A stretch of DNA of 6,255 bases. It comes from Minisyncoccota bacterium. GTDB lineage: Bacteria > Patescibacteriota > Microgenomatia > UBA1400 > PJMF01. Below, piece after piece: positions 1 to 6,255 of this stretch. A program made the translations under genes and the position numbers. Positions within the stretch are counted from its first letter, which is position 1. Each line of letters opens with the position of its first letter. The notes beneath the pieces were generated by a model that saw nothing but the letters and a program-made list of their open reading frames with translations, was not told where the DNA came from and did not search any database. The stretch spans positions 1 through 6,255 of the forward strand of contig WJLO01000031.1 of assembly GCA_014728425.1 (NCBI GenBank), read 5' to 3'.

Positions 1-1089
<1,089 letters not shown>

Positions 1090-1095
1090 TAAATT

Positions 1096-2292
1096 ATGCA
1101 ACTAAGAAACACCATTATCATTGCTCTTAAATCACTTAGCAGTAACAAGCTGCGCACTTTTTTAACCATGCTGGGCATTATCATTGGTGTTAGCTCTGTA
1201 ATTGCCTTAACCTCGATTGGCAAAGGAGTTGAAGTTTATCTTAATCAACAGTTTGAAAGCTTGGGCTCTAATACTATTGAAGTTAACCCTGGCCCCGGGC
1301 TTGAAGGAGGCTTTAGTGCTGAAAGCCAATTTACTGCTTATGAAAACAATCCCTTGCGTCTTAAAGATGCTGCAGAAATCAGTGAACTAACTGAGTATGT
1401 TAGTGCAGTCTGCCCTGCTAACTTACATATTGACGAATTCTCCTTTCAGAGCCAAAGTAAAAACCTCAACATTATGGGAGTTAGTCATCAATTTAGCCAA
1501 GTTTTCAATATTAAAACCCAAAAAGGTCAATTTTACAGCGAAACCGATGATCAAAAAGGCGCTAAAGTAGCAGTGATTGGCCATGCAGTAGCAGAAGAGT
1601 TTTTTGGCAAACTTAATCCAGTTGGCCGCAAAGCTAAAATTGGTAGCAGCACTTTTAAAATCATTGGCGTGGCAGAAGAACAAGGCGGCAGCTTTGGCCT
1701 AGATACCTATGTTTATATTCCTATTAAAACTGCTATTAAACTTTATGATGATGAAAAAATTATCGAGATTGATGTCAAAATTAAAGATAAAGAGCTCGTG
1801 CCAAAAGCAATTGAAGAGATTGAAAAAAAACTACTTAAAAGACTAGATGAAGATGACTTTAGTATTATTGATCATGCTGAAGCTTTAAAAATGGTTAATG
1901 AAATCTTGGGAGTATTAACTATTGGTCTGGGAGCAATTGCAGCGATCTCGCTAGTAGTAGGAGGCATTGGCATTATGAACATCATGCTAGTGAGTGTGAC
2001 AGAACGCACTAAAGAAATCGGCTTGCGCAAGGCTGTTGGCGCTACTCCTAATCAGATTTTAGCCCAGTTTTTAACTGAAGCAGCCTTGCTTTCTATTAGC
2101 GGTGGCTTAATTGGCTTAGGTTTAGTAAGTTTAGCTGTTTGGGCTATTCAAACTTATTTTCCTGCCACTATTACTATGGAGTCAGTAATTTTAGCCTTTG
2201 GGGTTTCTACTTTAATTGGCTTGGTTTTTGGCGCTGCTCCTGCCAAAAAAGCAGCTCAGTTGCCACCAGTTGAGGCGCTACTGCATGAATAA
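1096..2292 (+). CDS. MacB/FtsX-family ABC transporter permease, complete
   Basis: This is a complete 398-residue paralogue of the preceding permease and a likely partner in the same transporter. An N-terminal cytoplasmic stretch (NTIIIALKSLSSNKLRTFLT) leads into the first membrane helix at about residues 22-41. Residues about 45-265 form the extracytoplasmic MacB_PCD-like domain, with VAVIGHAVAEEFFG and the VYIP element typical of the family. Three further helices follow at about 271-300, 325-350 and 362-382, with the signature GGIGIMNIMLVSVTERT after the second helix and PPVEALLHE at the end. ATG 1096 is chosen because it gives the canonical N-terminus. No clear Shine-Dalgarno precedes it, so translation is probably coupled to the upstream permease, whose stop is 6 nt away. 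No ATPase domain is present. MacB-type systems export peptides, antibiotics or lipoproteins, or transmit signals; nothing here chooses among these. Confidence 0.94.
   Translation: MQLRNTIIIALKSLSSNKLRTFLTMLGIIIGVSSVIALTSIGKGVEVYLNQQFESLGSNTIEVNPGPGLEGGFSAESQFTAYENNPLRLKDAAEISELTEYVSAVCPANLHIDEFSFQSQSKNLNIMGVSHQFSQVFNIKTQKGQFYSETDDQKGAKVAVIGHAVAEEFFGKLNPVGRKAKIGSSTFKIIGVAEEQGGSFGLDTYVYIPIKTAIKLYDDEKIIEIDVKIKDKELVPKAIEEIEKKLLKRLDEDDFSIIDHAEALKMVNEILGVLTIGLGAIAAISLVVGGIGIMNIMLVSVTERTKEIGLRKAVGATPNQILAQFLTEAALLSISGGLIGLGLVSLAVWAIQTYFPATITMESVILAFGVSTLIGLVFGAAPAKKAAQLPPVEALLHE
1963..1988 (+). repeat. Exact 26-bp repeat copy B within the permease pair
   Basis: This is identical to 760-785 and falls at the equivalent codons of the second permease. 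Flanking sequence diverges at synonymous positions, which fits an old tandem duplication with this signature conserved, or local gene conversion. Confidence 0.85.
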
Positions 2293-2305
2293 CATTTTAT
2301 TTAAC

Positions 2306-2322
2306 TTGATCATCAATTTTTT
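2306..2322 (+). terminator. Weak possible terminator after the permease operon
   Basis: TTGAT-C-ATCAA is followed directly by six T residues, 14 nt past the permease stop. The stem is only 4-5 pairs and AT-rich, so it would be a poor intrinsic terminator. Its position after the last permease gene is the main argument. Confidence 0.22.
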
Positions 2323-2409
2323 ACCTACAGTTTTAGCAACTAGCTTCAATCTGAATGATTAAGCAAAGTAAAACCAATGTGATGATTTTGGTAAATAATT
2401 ATCGCCAAA

Positions 2410-2437
2410 CATCTTAAATCCTCTTATCCATAAGATG
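2410..2437. repeat. Overlapping inverted repeats in the intergenic region
   Basis: CATCTTA (2410-2416) and TAAGATG (2431-2437) are perfect 7-bp complements separated by 14 nt. The right arm also overlaps a second palindrome, TCTTAT-CC-ATAAGA (2422-2435). The two pairings are mutually exclusive as RNA; as DNA they could be an operator. Function is unknown. Confidence 0.4.
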
Positions 2438-2477
2438 CTGACATTAACTGTAACTATGATAAAGTTGCTCCTCGCTC

Positions 2478-2506
2478 TTGCTAAACAATCAAGAAAAATC
2501 AATAAT
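2478..2506 (+). promoter_or_regulatory. Candidate promoter of the small membrane protein gene
   Basis: TTGCTA (2478-2483) and AATAAT (2501-2506) are separated by 17 nt, matching the -35/-10 consensus at 4 of 6 and 5 of 6 positions. Transcription would begin at about 2512-2514, at the ATG at 2514, giving a leaderless or nearly leaderless mRNA. AT-rich sequence gives such matches by chance, so confidence is limited. Confidence 0.35.
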
Positions 2507-2513
2507 AGTTTTA

Positions 2514-2843
2514 ATGAGGTTAATCAAGATTTCTTTGCTGTTGGTTTTTTTTGTAGTGCTGGGTGCTGCAGGGCTTTATTACGCCAATAACAAGGGTTGG
2601 TTAGCCCAAACTCCCTTAGCTAATCTAGATCAAACAGAAATCCAGCTACTTACTCAAGATGCTGGCAATCAAACCAGAGTTCTTTCTGACCGAGCTCAAG
2701 AGGTTAATCAACATCTTCAACAAGTGTTAGGGACCTCGGTTCAGGTCAATGAACAAGAAAACGAGGCTCTACACCAGCGAGCCTTTGAGTATGGTCGTTA
2801 TCTGTATTGCAAACAAGTAGTTAAGGAGTGGGAGGAGCAGTAA
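2514..2843 (+). CDS. Small N-terminally membrane-anchored protein of unknown function
   Basis: I do not recognise this 109-residue protein. It begins MRLIK, followed by one strongly hydrophobic helix at about residues 5-23 (SLLLVFFVVLGAAGLYY), which looks like a signal anchor or an uncleaved signal peptide. The rest would face outward: a Q/N-rich, probably helical region (about 32-95) with many Gln, Asn and Glu, then an aromatic-rich C-terminus (FEYGRYLYCKQVV) containing the only cysteine, Cys99. ATG 2514 is preferred over an in-frame TTG at 2478, because it places the positive residues directly before the helix and the TTG overlaps the likely -35 hexamer. No Shine-Dalgarno is visible. It lies 221 bp after the permeases and ends 19 bp from the convergent ipk stop, so it is probably its own transcription unit. 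That it is a real gene rests on the well-formed membrane anchor and the open frame. Confidence 0.72.
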   Translation: MRLIKISLLLVFFVVLGAAGLYYANNKGWLAQTPLANLDQTEIQLLTQDAGNQTRVLSDRAQEVNQHLQQVLGTSVQVNEQENEALHQRAFEYGRYLYCKQVVKEWEEQ

Positions 2844-2862
2844 AACCACCAAATCCAAAAAA

Positions 2863-3672
2863 TTAACTAATCTCAGTGCCAATCCAACTCTTGCCTACTA
2901 AAGCATGATAAAGATTGTCTTTTTTTAAACCCGAAAGAATCACTGAACCCACCCCTTGCTGAGCTAAATCTAAAGATTGTTCGATTTTGTGCAACATTCC
3001 GCCAGTAACATCAAAACCTTTGGTTTTTACCAGAGCGTTTTTTAACTGAGGCCAGTTTTTATTAGTAATTTTGGAAACTAATTTTTTCTCTTCATCTAAA
3101 AAGCCTGTTACTTCAGTAACATGAACGATTTTTTTCACAGGCCAATGCTGTTTTTGAAACTTTGCTGCCAAAAATGCCAAGATTTCTTCGGTGGACCAGA
3201 TCGTACAGCCTTGACCATTATCAACCAAAACATCACCATAAGTGACCGGAAACAACCCTTGATTAATATATGCCTCCAAAACATCAAGATTAAATTTATC
3301 AGCTTGACGTTTATTAGTAACCACGCTATTACTCACGGCCCAAGAAACTGCTGGAATTTCTTCTTTAATAAACTGGTAAGTCACCAATCGGTTTAGCTGA
3401 GCAGCGCTGTCTTGGGTAATGGCCATGCCAATTCGGCTATCACCATTTACAAAACCTTTCATGGTTTTATACTTTACCGCTGGTACATGAGGAAAACTAC
3501 CTCCACCATGACCTACAATAAAAAGCTCATTGGGTTTTTGCCTATAAGCGCGGGCAATTTCTCGCACTAATCTAGCCAGGGTTCCCTGACGTACTGACAT
3601 AGGGATGTCTTTGTTGGTGATGATTGAACCGCCAAGTTTAATAAGTGTGATTGGTTTTTTGGTTTTTGACAT
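2863..3672 (-). CDS. ipk: Isopentenyl phosphate kinase (amino acid kinase family)
   Basis: This enzyme phosphorylates isopentenyl phosphate with ATP to give isopentenyl diphosphate in the cytosol, the last step of the alternative (archaeal-type) mevalonate pathway. The 269 residues match the family length. They show the amino acid kinase start IKLGGSIIT (11-19), the glycine-rich HGGGSF (55-60) followed by the family's catalytic His at 62, YGDVLVD (145-151), STEEI (160-164), and the C-terminal FDVTGGMLHKIE (220-231). The position before His62 is Pro61 instead of the Gly usually seen in SFGH, a minor oddity. The catalytic His and overall pattern favour isopentenyl phosphate kinase over fosfomycin kinase FomA or aspartate/glutamate kinases. 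Its ATG lies 3 nt after the mvaD stop, with no nearby Shine-Dalgarno (the closest AAGGAG is 32 nt upstream, inside mvaD), so translation is probably coupled to mvaD. It is the last gene of the - strand block. Confidence 0.92.
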   Translation of the reverse strand: MSKTKKPITLIKLGGSIITNKDIPMSVRQGTLARLVREIARAYRQKPNELFIVGHGGGSFPHVPAVKYKTMKGFVNGDSRIGMAITQDSAAQLNRLVTYQFIKEEIPAVSWAVSNSVVTNKRQADKFNLDVLEAYINQGLFPVTYGDVLVDNGQGCTIWSTEEILAFLAAKFQKQHWPVKKIVHVTEVTGFLDEEKKLVSKITNKNWPQLKNALVKTKGFDVTGGMLHKIEQSLDLAQQGVGSVILSGLKKDNLYHALVGKSWIGTEIS

Positions 3673-3675
3673 AAA

Positions 3676-4683
3676 TTAAAATAAATGTTGTTTAGTAATT
3701 TTTACTCCTTTACCAACTTTGCAGACAAAAATCTGCTTGACGCCAACAAAATCACTAAAGTGTTTTTGTAATTTTTTGATATTTGAAGACTCAGTAATTA
3801 AATGGACATTGGGGCCAGCATCAAGGGTGGCATAGCTCTCCAAGCCTTGATCTCGCAGTTTTCGTACTTCATGTAAAATCTCAACAGTAGTGCCGTTCCA
3901 ATATAAAATCGGCGGCTGAGAAGTCATGGTCACTGCATGCAAAGAAAACATTTCTTGTTCAATAACTTGGCCTAAAAGCTGAAAGTCTTTGCTTTTTAAA
4001 GCTGTTTCTAGATCTTGATTATGTTGCAATACAGCTTTTAAACGAGCCACCATAAACGGTGAGCTCTTACTTCTGGCATGTCCAATCAAAGAAGAATGTT
4101 TTTTTGCAGCACTTTCGGTAACCAAGATGATGTTAGCCAAGTCCCAATGATCTTGATCATAAAGCTGTTCTGCATAACTGCTTTCACTGTTCTTACCTTG
4201 ATGCCACTTTACAAATCCTCCATAAACAGACCTGGTAGCTGAGCCAGACCCAGCTAAACGAGTTAAAATTGATTGTTGTTTTTTATCAACCTGAATATTC
4301 AATGCAGCCAAGCAGGCTGCAGTTAAAGCACTAAATCCAGAAGCAGAAGAAGCAATTCCAGCTCCAGTGGGAAAGTTATTGTGCGAAACCACCTTGGCAA
4401 AATCTTTTACTCCAGCCAACCGGCGCAAACGCTTGAGTTGCTGCAAAACACGAGCCTGTTTTTGATCTTTAGCCAGAGTAGCTTTTGTTTTTGAATCGCT
4501 TAACCAAACTTCGTTTTTGGCATACTGTGGTCCAAACTCAACTGTGGTGTGAGTGAAAATTGTATCTAAGGTCATCGAGATACTATCGTTCAACGGTAAA
4601 GTTAACTCGTCATCAATCTTACCCCAATATTTAGAAAAGGCAATGTTGCTGGGAGCAATAGCTGAAGCTTTTAGTTTTGACAT
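3676..4683 (-). CDS. mvaD: Mevalonate diphosphate / phosphomevalonate decarboxylase (GHMP superfamily)
   Basis: This enzyme performs the ATP-dependent decarboxylation of mevalonate 5-diphosphate to IPP, or of mevalonate 5-phosphate to isopentenyl phosphate. Its 335 residues fit the family. Visible motifs are NIAFSKYWGK (13-22), LPLNDSISMTLD (29-40), the phosphate-binding loop PTGAGIASSASG (105-116), GSGSATRSVYGGF (145-157) with the substrate-carboxylate Arg151, and TLDAGPNV (286-293) with the catalytic Asp288. All core catalytic residues are therefore present. Lys22 of KYWGK, often changed in archaeal phosphomevalonate decarboxylases, is kept, which favours the classical substrate; the directly coupled ipk favours the monophosphate. 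The motif alone cannot settle it. ATG 4683 is the only sensible start: the next Met is residue 37, past the first motif, and an in-frame TAA lies 10 codons upstream. No Shine-Dalgarno is seen; instead a terminator-like hairpin adjoins the start. Confidence 0.93.
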   Translation of the reverse strand: MSKLKASAIAPSNIAFSKYWGKIDDELTLPLNDSISMTLDTIFTHTTVEFGPQYAKNEVWLSDSKTKATLAKDQKQARVLQQLKRLRRLAGVKDFAKVVSHNNFPTGAGIASSASGFSALTAACLAALNIQVDKKQQSILTRLAGSGSATRSVYGGFVKWHQGKNSESSYAEQLYDQDHWDLANIILVTESAAKKHSSLIGHARSKSSPFMVARLKAVLQHNQDLETALKSKDFQLLGQVIEQEMFSLHAVTMTSQPPILYWNGTTVEILHEVRKLRDQGLESYATLDAGPNVHLITESSNIKKLQKHFSDFVGVKQIFVCKVGKGVKITKQHLF

Positions 4684-4685
4684 AA

Positions 4686-4712
4686 AAATAACAGGGGTTT
4701 TCCCTGCTATTT
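4686..4712 (-). promoter_or_regulatory. Terminator-like hairpin abutting the mvaD start codon
   Basis: Read on the - strand, AAATAGCAGGG, loop AAAAC, then CCCTGTTATTT forms an 11-bp stem with one G-U pair. Its 3' side merges into a U-rich run reaching the ATG at 4683. This has the layout of a Rho-independent terminator. It could end the murI transcript, attenuate mvaD-ipk, or block ribosome access. On the + strand one pair becomes A-C, so the stem is stronger on the mvaD-sense strand. Confidence 0.6.
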
Positions 4713-4799
4713 ACTTAGTCGCAAAAATTAGCAAAATCATGCAAGCTTAAAAAGCCTGATTACTCTAAAAATCAATAGCTAACTCACCAAACAAACAGT

Positions 4800-4828
4800 T
4801 TAATAAAAATCTTACTTAAATTAATCAA
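4800..4828 (-). promoter_or_regulatory. Candidate promoter for mvaD-ipk
   Basis: On the - strand TTGATT (4828-4823) and TATTAA (4805-4800) are separated by exactly 17 nt, a reasonable sigma-70-type match in the 158-bp murI-mvaD gap. Transcription from about 4793 would give a leader of roughly 110 nt containing the hairpin next to the mvaD start. The AT-rich background makes chance matches likely. Confidence 0.35.
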
Positions 4829-4841
4829 CTTATTTTAGCAA

Positions 4842-5594
4842 TTAGAGCTTTTGTCGTAAAAAAGCAAACTTAGCAGCCAGACCAGCAGCAGAAACCCGAC
4901 TGTCAGTGGAAAAAAACTGTTGTTGGCCTTGGGAAGACTGGTCAAGGCCATCGGGTAATAAACTTTTTAGCCGTTTTGCCACACCAGCGCCAGAATCAAA
5001 ATACCAAACTGAATAACTTAAAGCATGACTTAACTGCATTTTAATAAAAGGGAAATGAGTGCAGCCAAAAACGACCGCCTCGATTTTATGAGGTAATTGC
5101 TGTATTAAGCGCTCACACTCGGCCTGAGTTTTGCTTGGTTGCCAAGCTTCAATATACTCCACCAACACCGTTGAGCCTAAAAGAATAAACTTGGTTCGGC
5201 TTTGCAATGGCTTTATCAACTGACGTAAATAATCGCTGTTAGTGGTGTTCACTGTTGCCAGAACCAAAACTCGAGAGCCTTGTGGTAATTTCTCACTGGC
5301 CAACTTCACTGCTGGCACTGTGCCAATAAAAGGCACCTTAAACTTTTCTCTTAAAAAAGCTAAGCTGGTCACACTCAAGGTATTACAAGCTAACACAATT
5401 AACTCACAACCTTGATTAAGTAAAAACTCAACCTGCTGCGCAGCCAATTGTTGTAATTTGACAGGAGATTTTTCTGAATAAGGACAATGTTGCTGATCCG
5501 CCAGATAATAATAGTCTAAAAAAGGCAGCTTAGTAATCAATCGATCAAGAATCGAAAAGCCACCTAGACCTGAGTCAATTACACCGATTTTCAT
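4842..5594 (-). CDS. murI: Glutamate racemase
   Basis: MurI interconverts L- and D-glutamate in the cytosol without a cofactor, supplying D-Glu for the peptidoglycan stem peptide. Counting from the ATG at 5594 the protein has 250 residues, a normal length. Motifs are IGVIDSGLGGFS near the N-terminus (proton-handling Asp7 and Ser8), CPYSEKS (37-43), ACNT with catalytic Cys70, GCTHFP with the second catalytic Cys178, and a C-terminal DSGAGVA (200-206). Both cysteines and their Asn/Thr and Thr/His partners are intact, so it should be active and is not an aspartate racemase (which has a different motif context). The frame also offers a GTG at 5600, but a weak GAG Shine-Dalgarno lies 8 nt before the ATG and only 2 nt before the GTG, so the ATG is chosen. 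It follows idi after a 63-nt gap and precedes mvaD by 158 nt. Confidence 0.95.
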   Translation of the reverse strand: MKIGVIDSGLGGFSILDRLITKLPFLDYYYLADQQHCPYSEKSPVKLQQLAAQQVEFLLNQGCELIVLACNTLSVTSLAFLREKFKVPFIGTVPAVKLASEKLPQGSRVLVLATVNTTNSDYLRQLIKPLQSRTKFILLGSTVLVEYIEAWQPSKTQAECERLIQQLPHKIEAVVFGCTHFPFIKMQLSHALSYSVWYFDSGAGVAKRLKSLLPDGLDQSSQGQQQFFSTDSRVSAAGLAAKFAFLRQKL

Positions 5595-5657
5595 GATCAC
5601 ATCTCATTAAATAACTAATCATTTAATTTCTTAAGTAGCTAAATCAATCTTTATCTT

Positions 5658-6209
5658 TTAATTGCTTAAAAAGCCTTGTAGTTTTTGCTGCAGTTGCCAG
5701 TCATTAAGCATTAATTCAAACCACGGAGCCAAGTCATATTTGTTTACTAATTGTGCCAAATTCAGTTCCTCCCAAGCATAATCACTGACTTCATCAGGAT
5801 TCGGTTTTACTTCACCTTGATAAAAACCCACAAAAACCTGGTCTAATTCATGCTCACTAAATTGATCATTACATTTAAGCTGATATTGAAATTTGTAAAT
5901 TGGTTGGATTTTAGCCTGGGTAATTCCTAATTCTTCACGCAACCGCCGGTAGGCACATTCTTGATAAGTTTCATTAGGCCGAACATTACCACAAACAGTA
6001 TTAGCCCATTGTTTTGCACCCACGATTTTTTTATGACTGCGGCGCTGGATGAGCAGCTGATCTTGATCATTAAATAAATAGACTGATATGGCTCGATGCA
6101 ACTGACCACTACCACGATGAGCTTCGATCTTATCCATTGTTCCAAGCAGATTGTCTTTTTCATCAACAAGCGCAACCTGGTCAAGGTGGTTTGATTTAGT
6201 TTGAGTCAT
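5658..6209 (-). CDS. idi: Isopentenyl-diphosphate delta-isomerase, type I (Nudix fold)
   Basis: Idi interconverts IPP and DMAPP in the cytosol, providing the allylic primer for polyprenyl synthesis. The 183 residues match the length of the E. coli enzyme. By alignment with E. coli Idi from memory, the metal ligands His25 and His32 correspond to His31 and His38 (AHRGSGQLH), and Glu114/Glu116 to Glu119/Glu121 (SEHELD). The catalytic cysteine is Cys73 in NTVCGN, with Tyr109 and Trp163 matching other active-site residues. The divergent Nudix box GNVRPNE...RRLREELGI (74-96) has the Arg-Arg pattern typical of type I Idi rather than the RE of hydrolases. The third ligand, E. coli His69, is Asn75 here, which is unusual. 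The start is supported by AGGA 6 nt upstream of the ATG. The ATG overlaps the stop of an upstream frame (ATGA). Loss of activity is unlikely but the substitution leaves some doubt. Confidence 0.92.
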   Translation of the reverse strand: MTQTKSNHLDQVALVDEKDNLLGTMDKIEAHRGSGQLHRAISVYLFNDQDQLLIQRRSHKKIVGAKQWANTVCGNVRPNETYQECAYRRLREELGITQAKIQPIYKFQYQLKCNDQFSEHELDQVFVGFYQGEVKPNPDEVSDYAWEELNLAQLVNKYDLAPWFELMLNDWQLQQKLQGFLSN

Positions 6210-6255
6210 GATTTTTCCTGCTGCCCGCCGTTGGGACTAAAGGTTAATCCTGAAA
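6206..6255 (-). CDS. C-terminal end of an unidentified upstream gene, partial
   Basis: Of the three - strand frames running in from the window edge, only one stays open: it reads SGLTFSPNGGQQEKS and ends at a TGA overlapping the idi ATG as ATGA. The other two frames meet TAA or TAG within about 20 nt. A 4-nt overlap is a common operon arrangement and would couple idi to this gene. Only 15 residues are visible, so I cannot name the product; a mevalonate-pathway or prenyltransferase gene would fit the context, but nothing seen shows it. Confidence 0.4.
   Translation of the reverse strand, partial: SGLTFSPNGGQQEKS

Larger units (their letters stand above)
2293..2513. other. Intergenic region between permease operon and small membrane protein gene
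   Basis: This is about 220 bp of AT-rich sequence without a convincing coding frame. It contains a short T-tailed palindrome just after the permease stop (2306-2322), a pair of overlapping inverted repeats (2410-2437), and a promoter-like pair of hexamers just before the next start (2478-2506). No RNA gene is recognised in it. Confidence 0.6.

Noticed and set aside
2478..2513. TTG start giving a 121-residue small protein
   Set aside because: It would add 12 residues ahead of a good anchor sequence, it has no Shine-Dalgarno, and it overlaps the likely -35 hexamer.
3121..3396. Open frame on the + strand inside ipk
   Set aside because: It lies wholly within a clearly identified gene on the other strand, and its translation shows no family motif. 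Similar frames at 972-1223, 1423-1683, 4553-4750 and 5927-6184 were rejected for the same reason.
5598..5600. GTG start of murI
   Set aside because: The only Shine-Dalgarno-like GAG is 2 nt away, too close; it is well spaced for the ATG 6 nt downstream.
5595..5657. Inverted repeat TTAAAT/ATTTAA in the idi-murI gap as a terminator
   Set aside because: It is a 6-bp all-AT stem with an 8-nt loop and no T-run, indistinguishable from chance in AT-rich sequence.
5658..6209. Generic Nudix hydrolase instead of Idi
   Set aside because: Cys73, the paired His31/His38, Glu119/Glu121 and the RR form of the Nudix box fit type I Idi, and the pathway neighbours agree.

Overview
The window is an AT-rich bacterial segment with two opposed gene blocks. 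It uses the standard code: no reading frame needs TGA read through. The gene content is a mevalonate-type isoprenoid branch with an isopentenyl phosphate kinase, a glutamate racemase, and small unfused MacB/FtsX-type permeases in tandem. Together with AT-rich, compact genes and mostly weak Shine-Dalgarno signals, this suggests a candidate-phyla-radiation (Patescibacteria, perhaps Microgenomates-like) or Chloroflexota-related bacterium. That placement is inference. The racemase argues for a peptidoglycan-making bacterium rather than an archaeon, even though the decarboxylase plus phosphate kinase pair is typical of archaea.

The left block (1 to about 2843) is on the + strand. It starts inside a MacB/FtsX-family ABC permease that is cut by the window edge. 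A complete paralogue follows 6 nt later. After a roughly 220-nt intergenic stretch comes a small, unrecognised, N-terminally membrane-anchored protein. The ATPase and membrane-fusion partners of the permeases are not in the window; they would be expected upstream of position 1.

The right block (2863 to 6255) is entirely on the - strand. In transcription order it holds the tail of an unidentified upstream gene (4-nt overlap), type I isopentenyl-diphosphate isomerase (idi), glutamate racemase (murI), a mevalonate diphosphate/phosphomevalonate decarboxylase (mvaD) and isopentenyl phosphate kinase (ipk). mvaD and ipk are separated by only 3 nt. The decarboxylase and kinase could run the alternative mevalonate route (mevalonate phosphate to isopentenyl phosphate to IPP), or the decarboxylase could be classical and the kinase a salvage enzyme. 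Idi then makes DMAPP for polyprenyl chains such as undecaprenyl carriers. MurI supplies D-glutamate for the peptidoglycan assembled on those carriers, so the block is coherent as envelope-precursor supply.

The most notable points are: the decarboxylase-kinase pair in a probable bacterium with residues that do not settle the substrate; an 11-bp, U-tailed, terminator-like hairpin whose tail runs into the mvaD start codon; an Asn replacing the conserved metal-ligand His in Idi; and an uncharacterised small membrane-anchored protein with a possibly leaderless promoter. I see no CRISPR array, tRNA, rRNA, insertion sequence or wholly new system.
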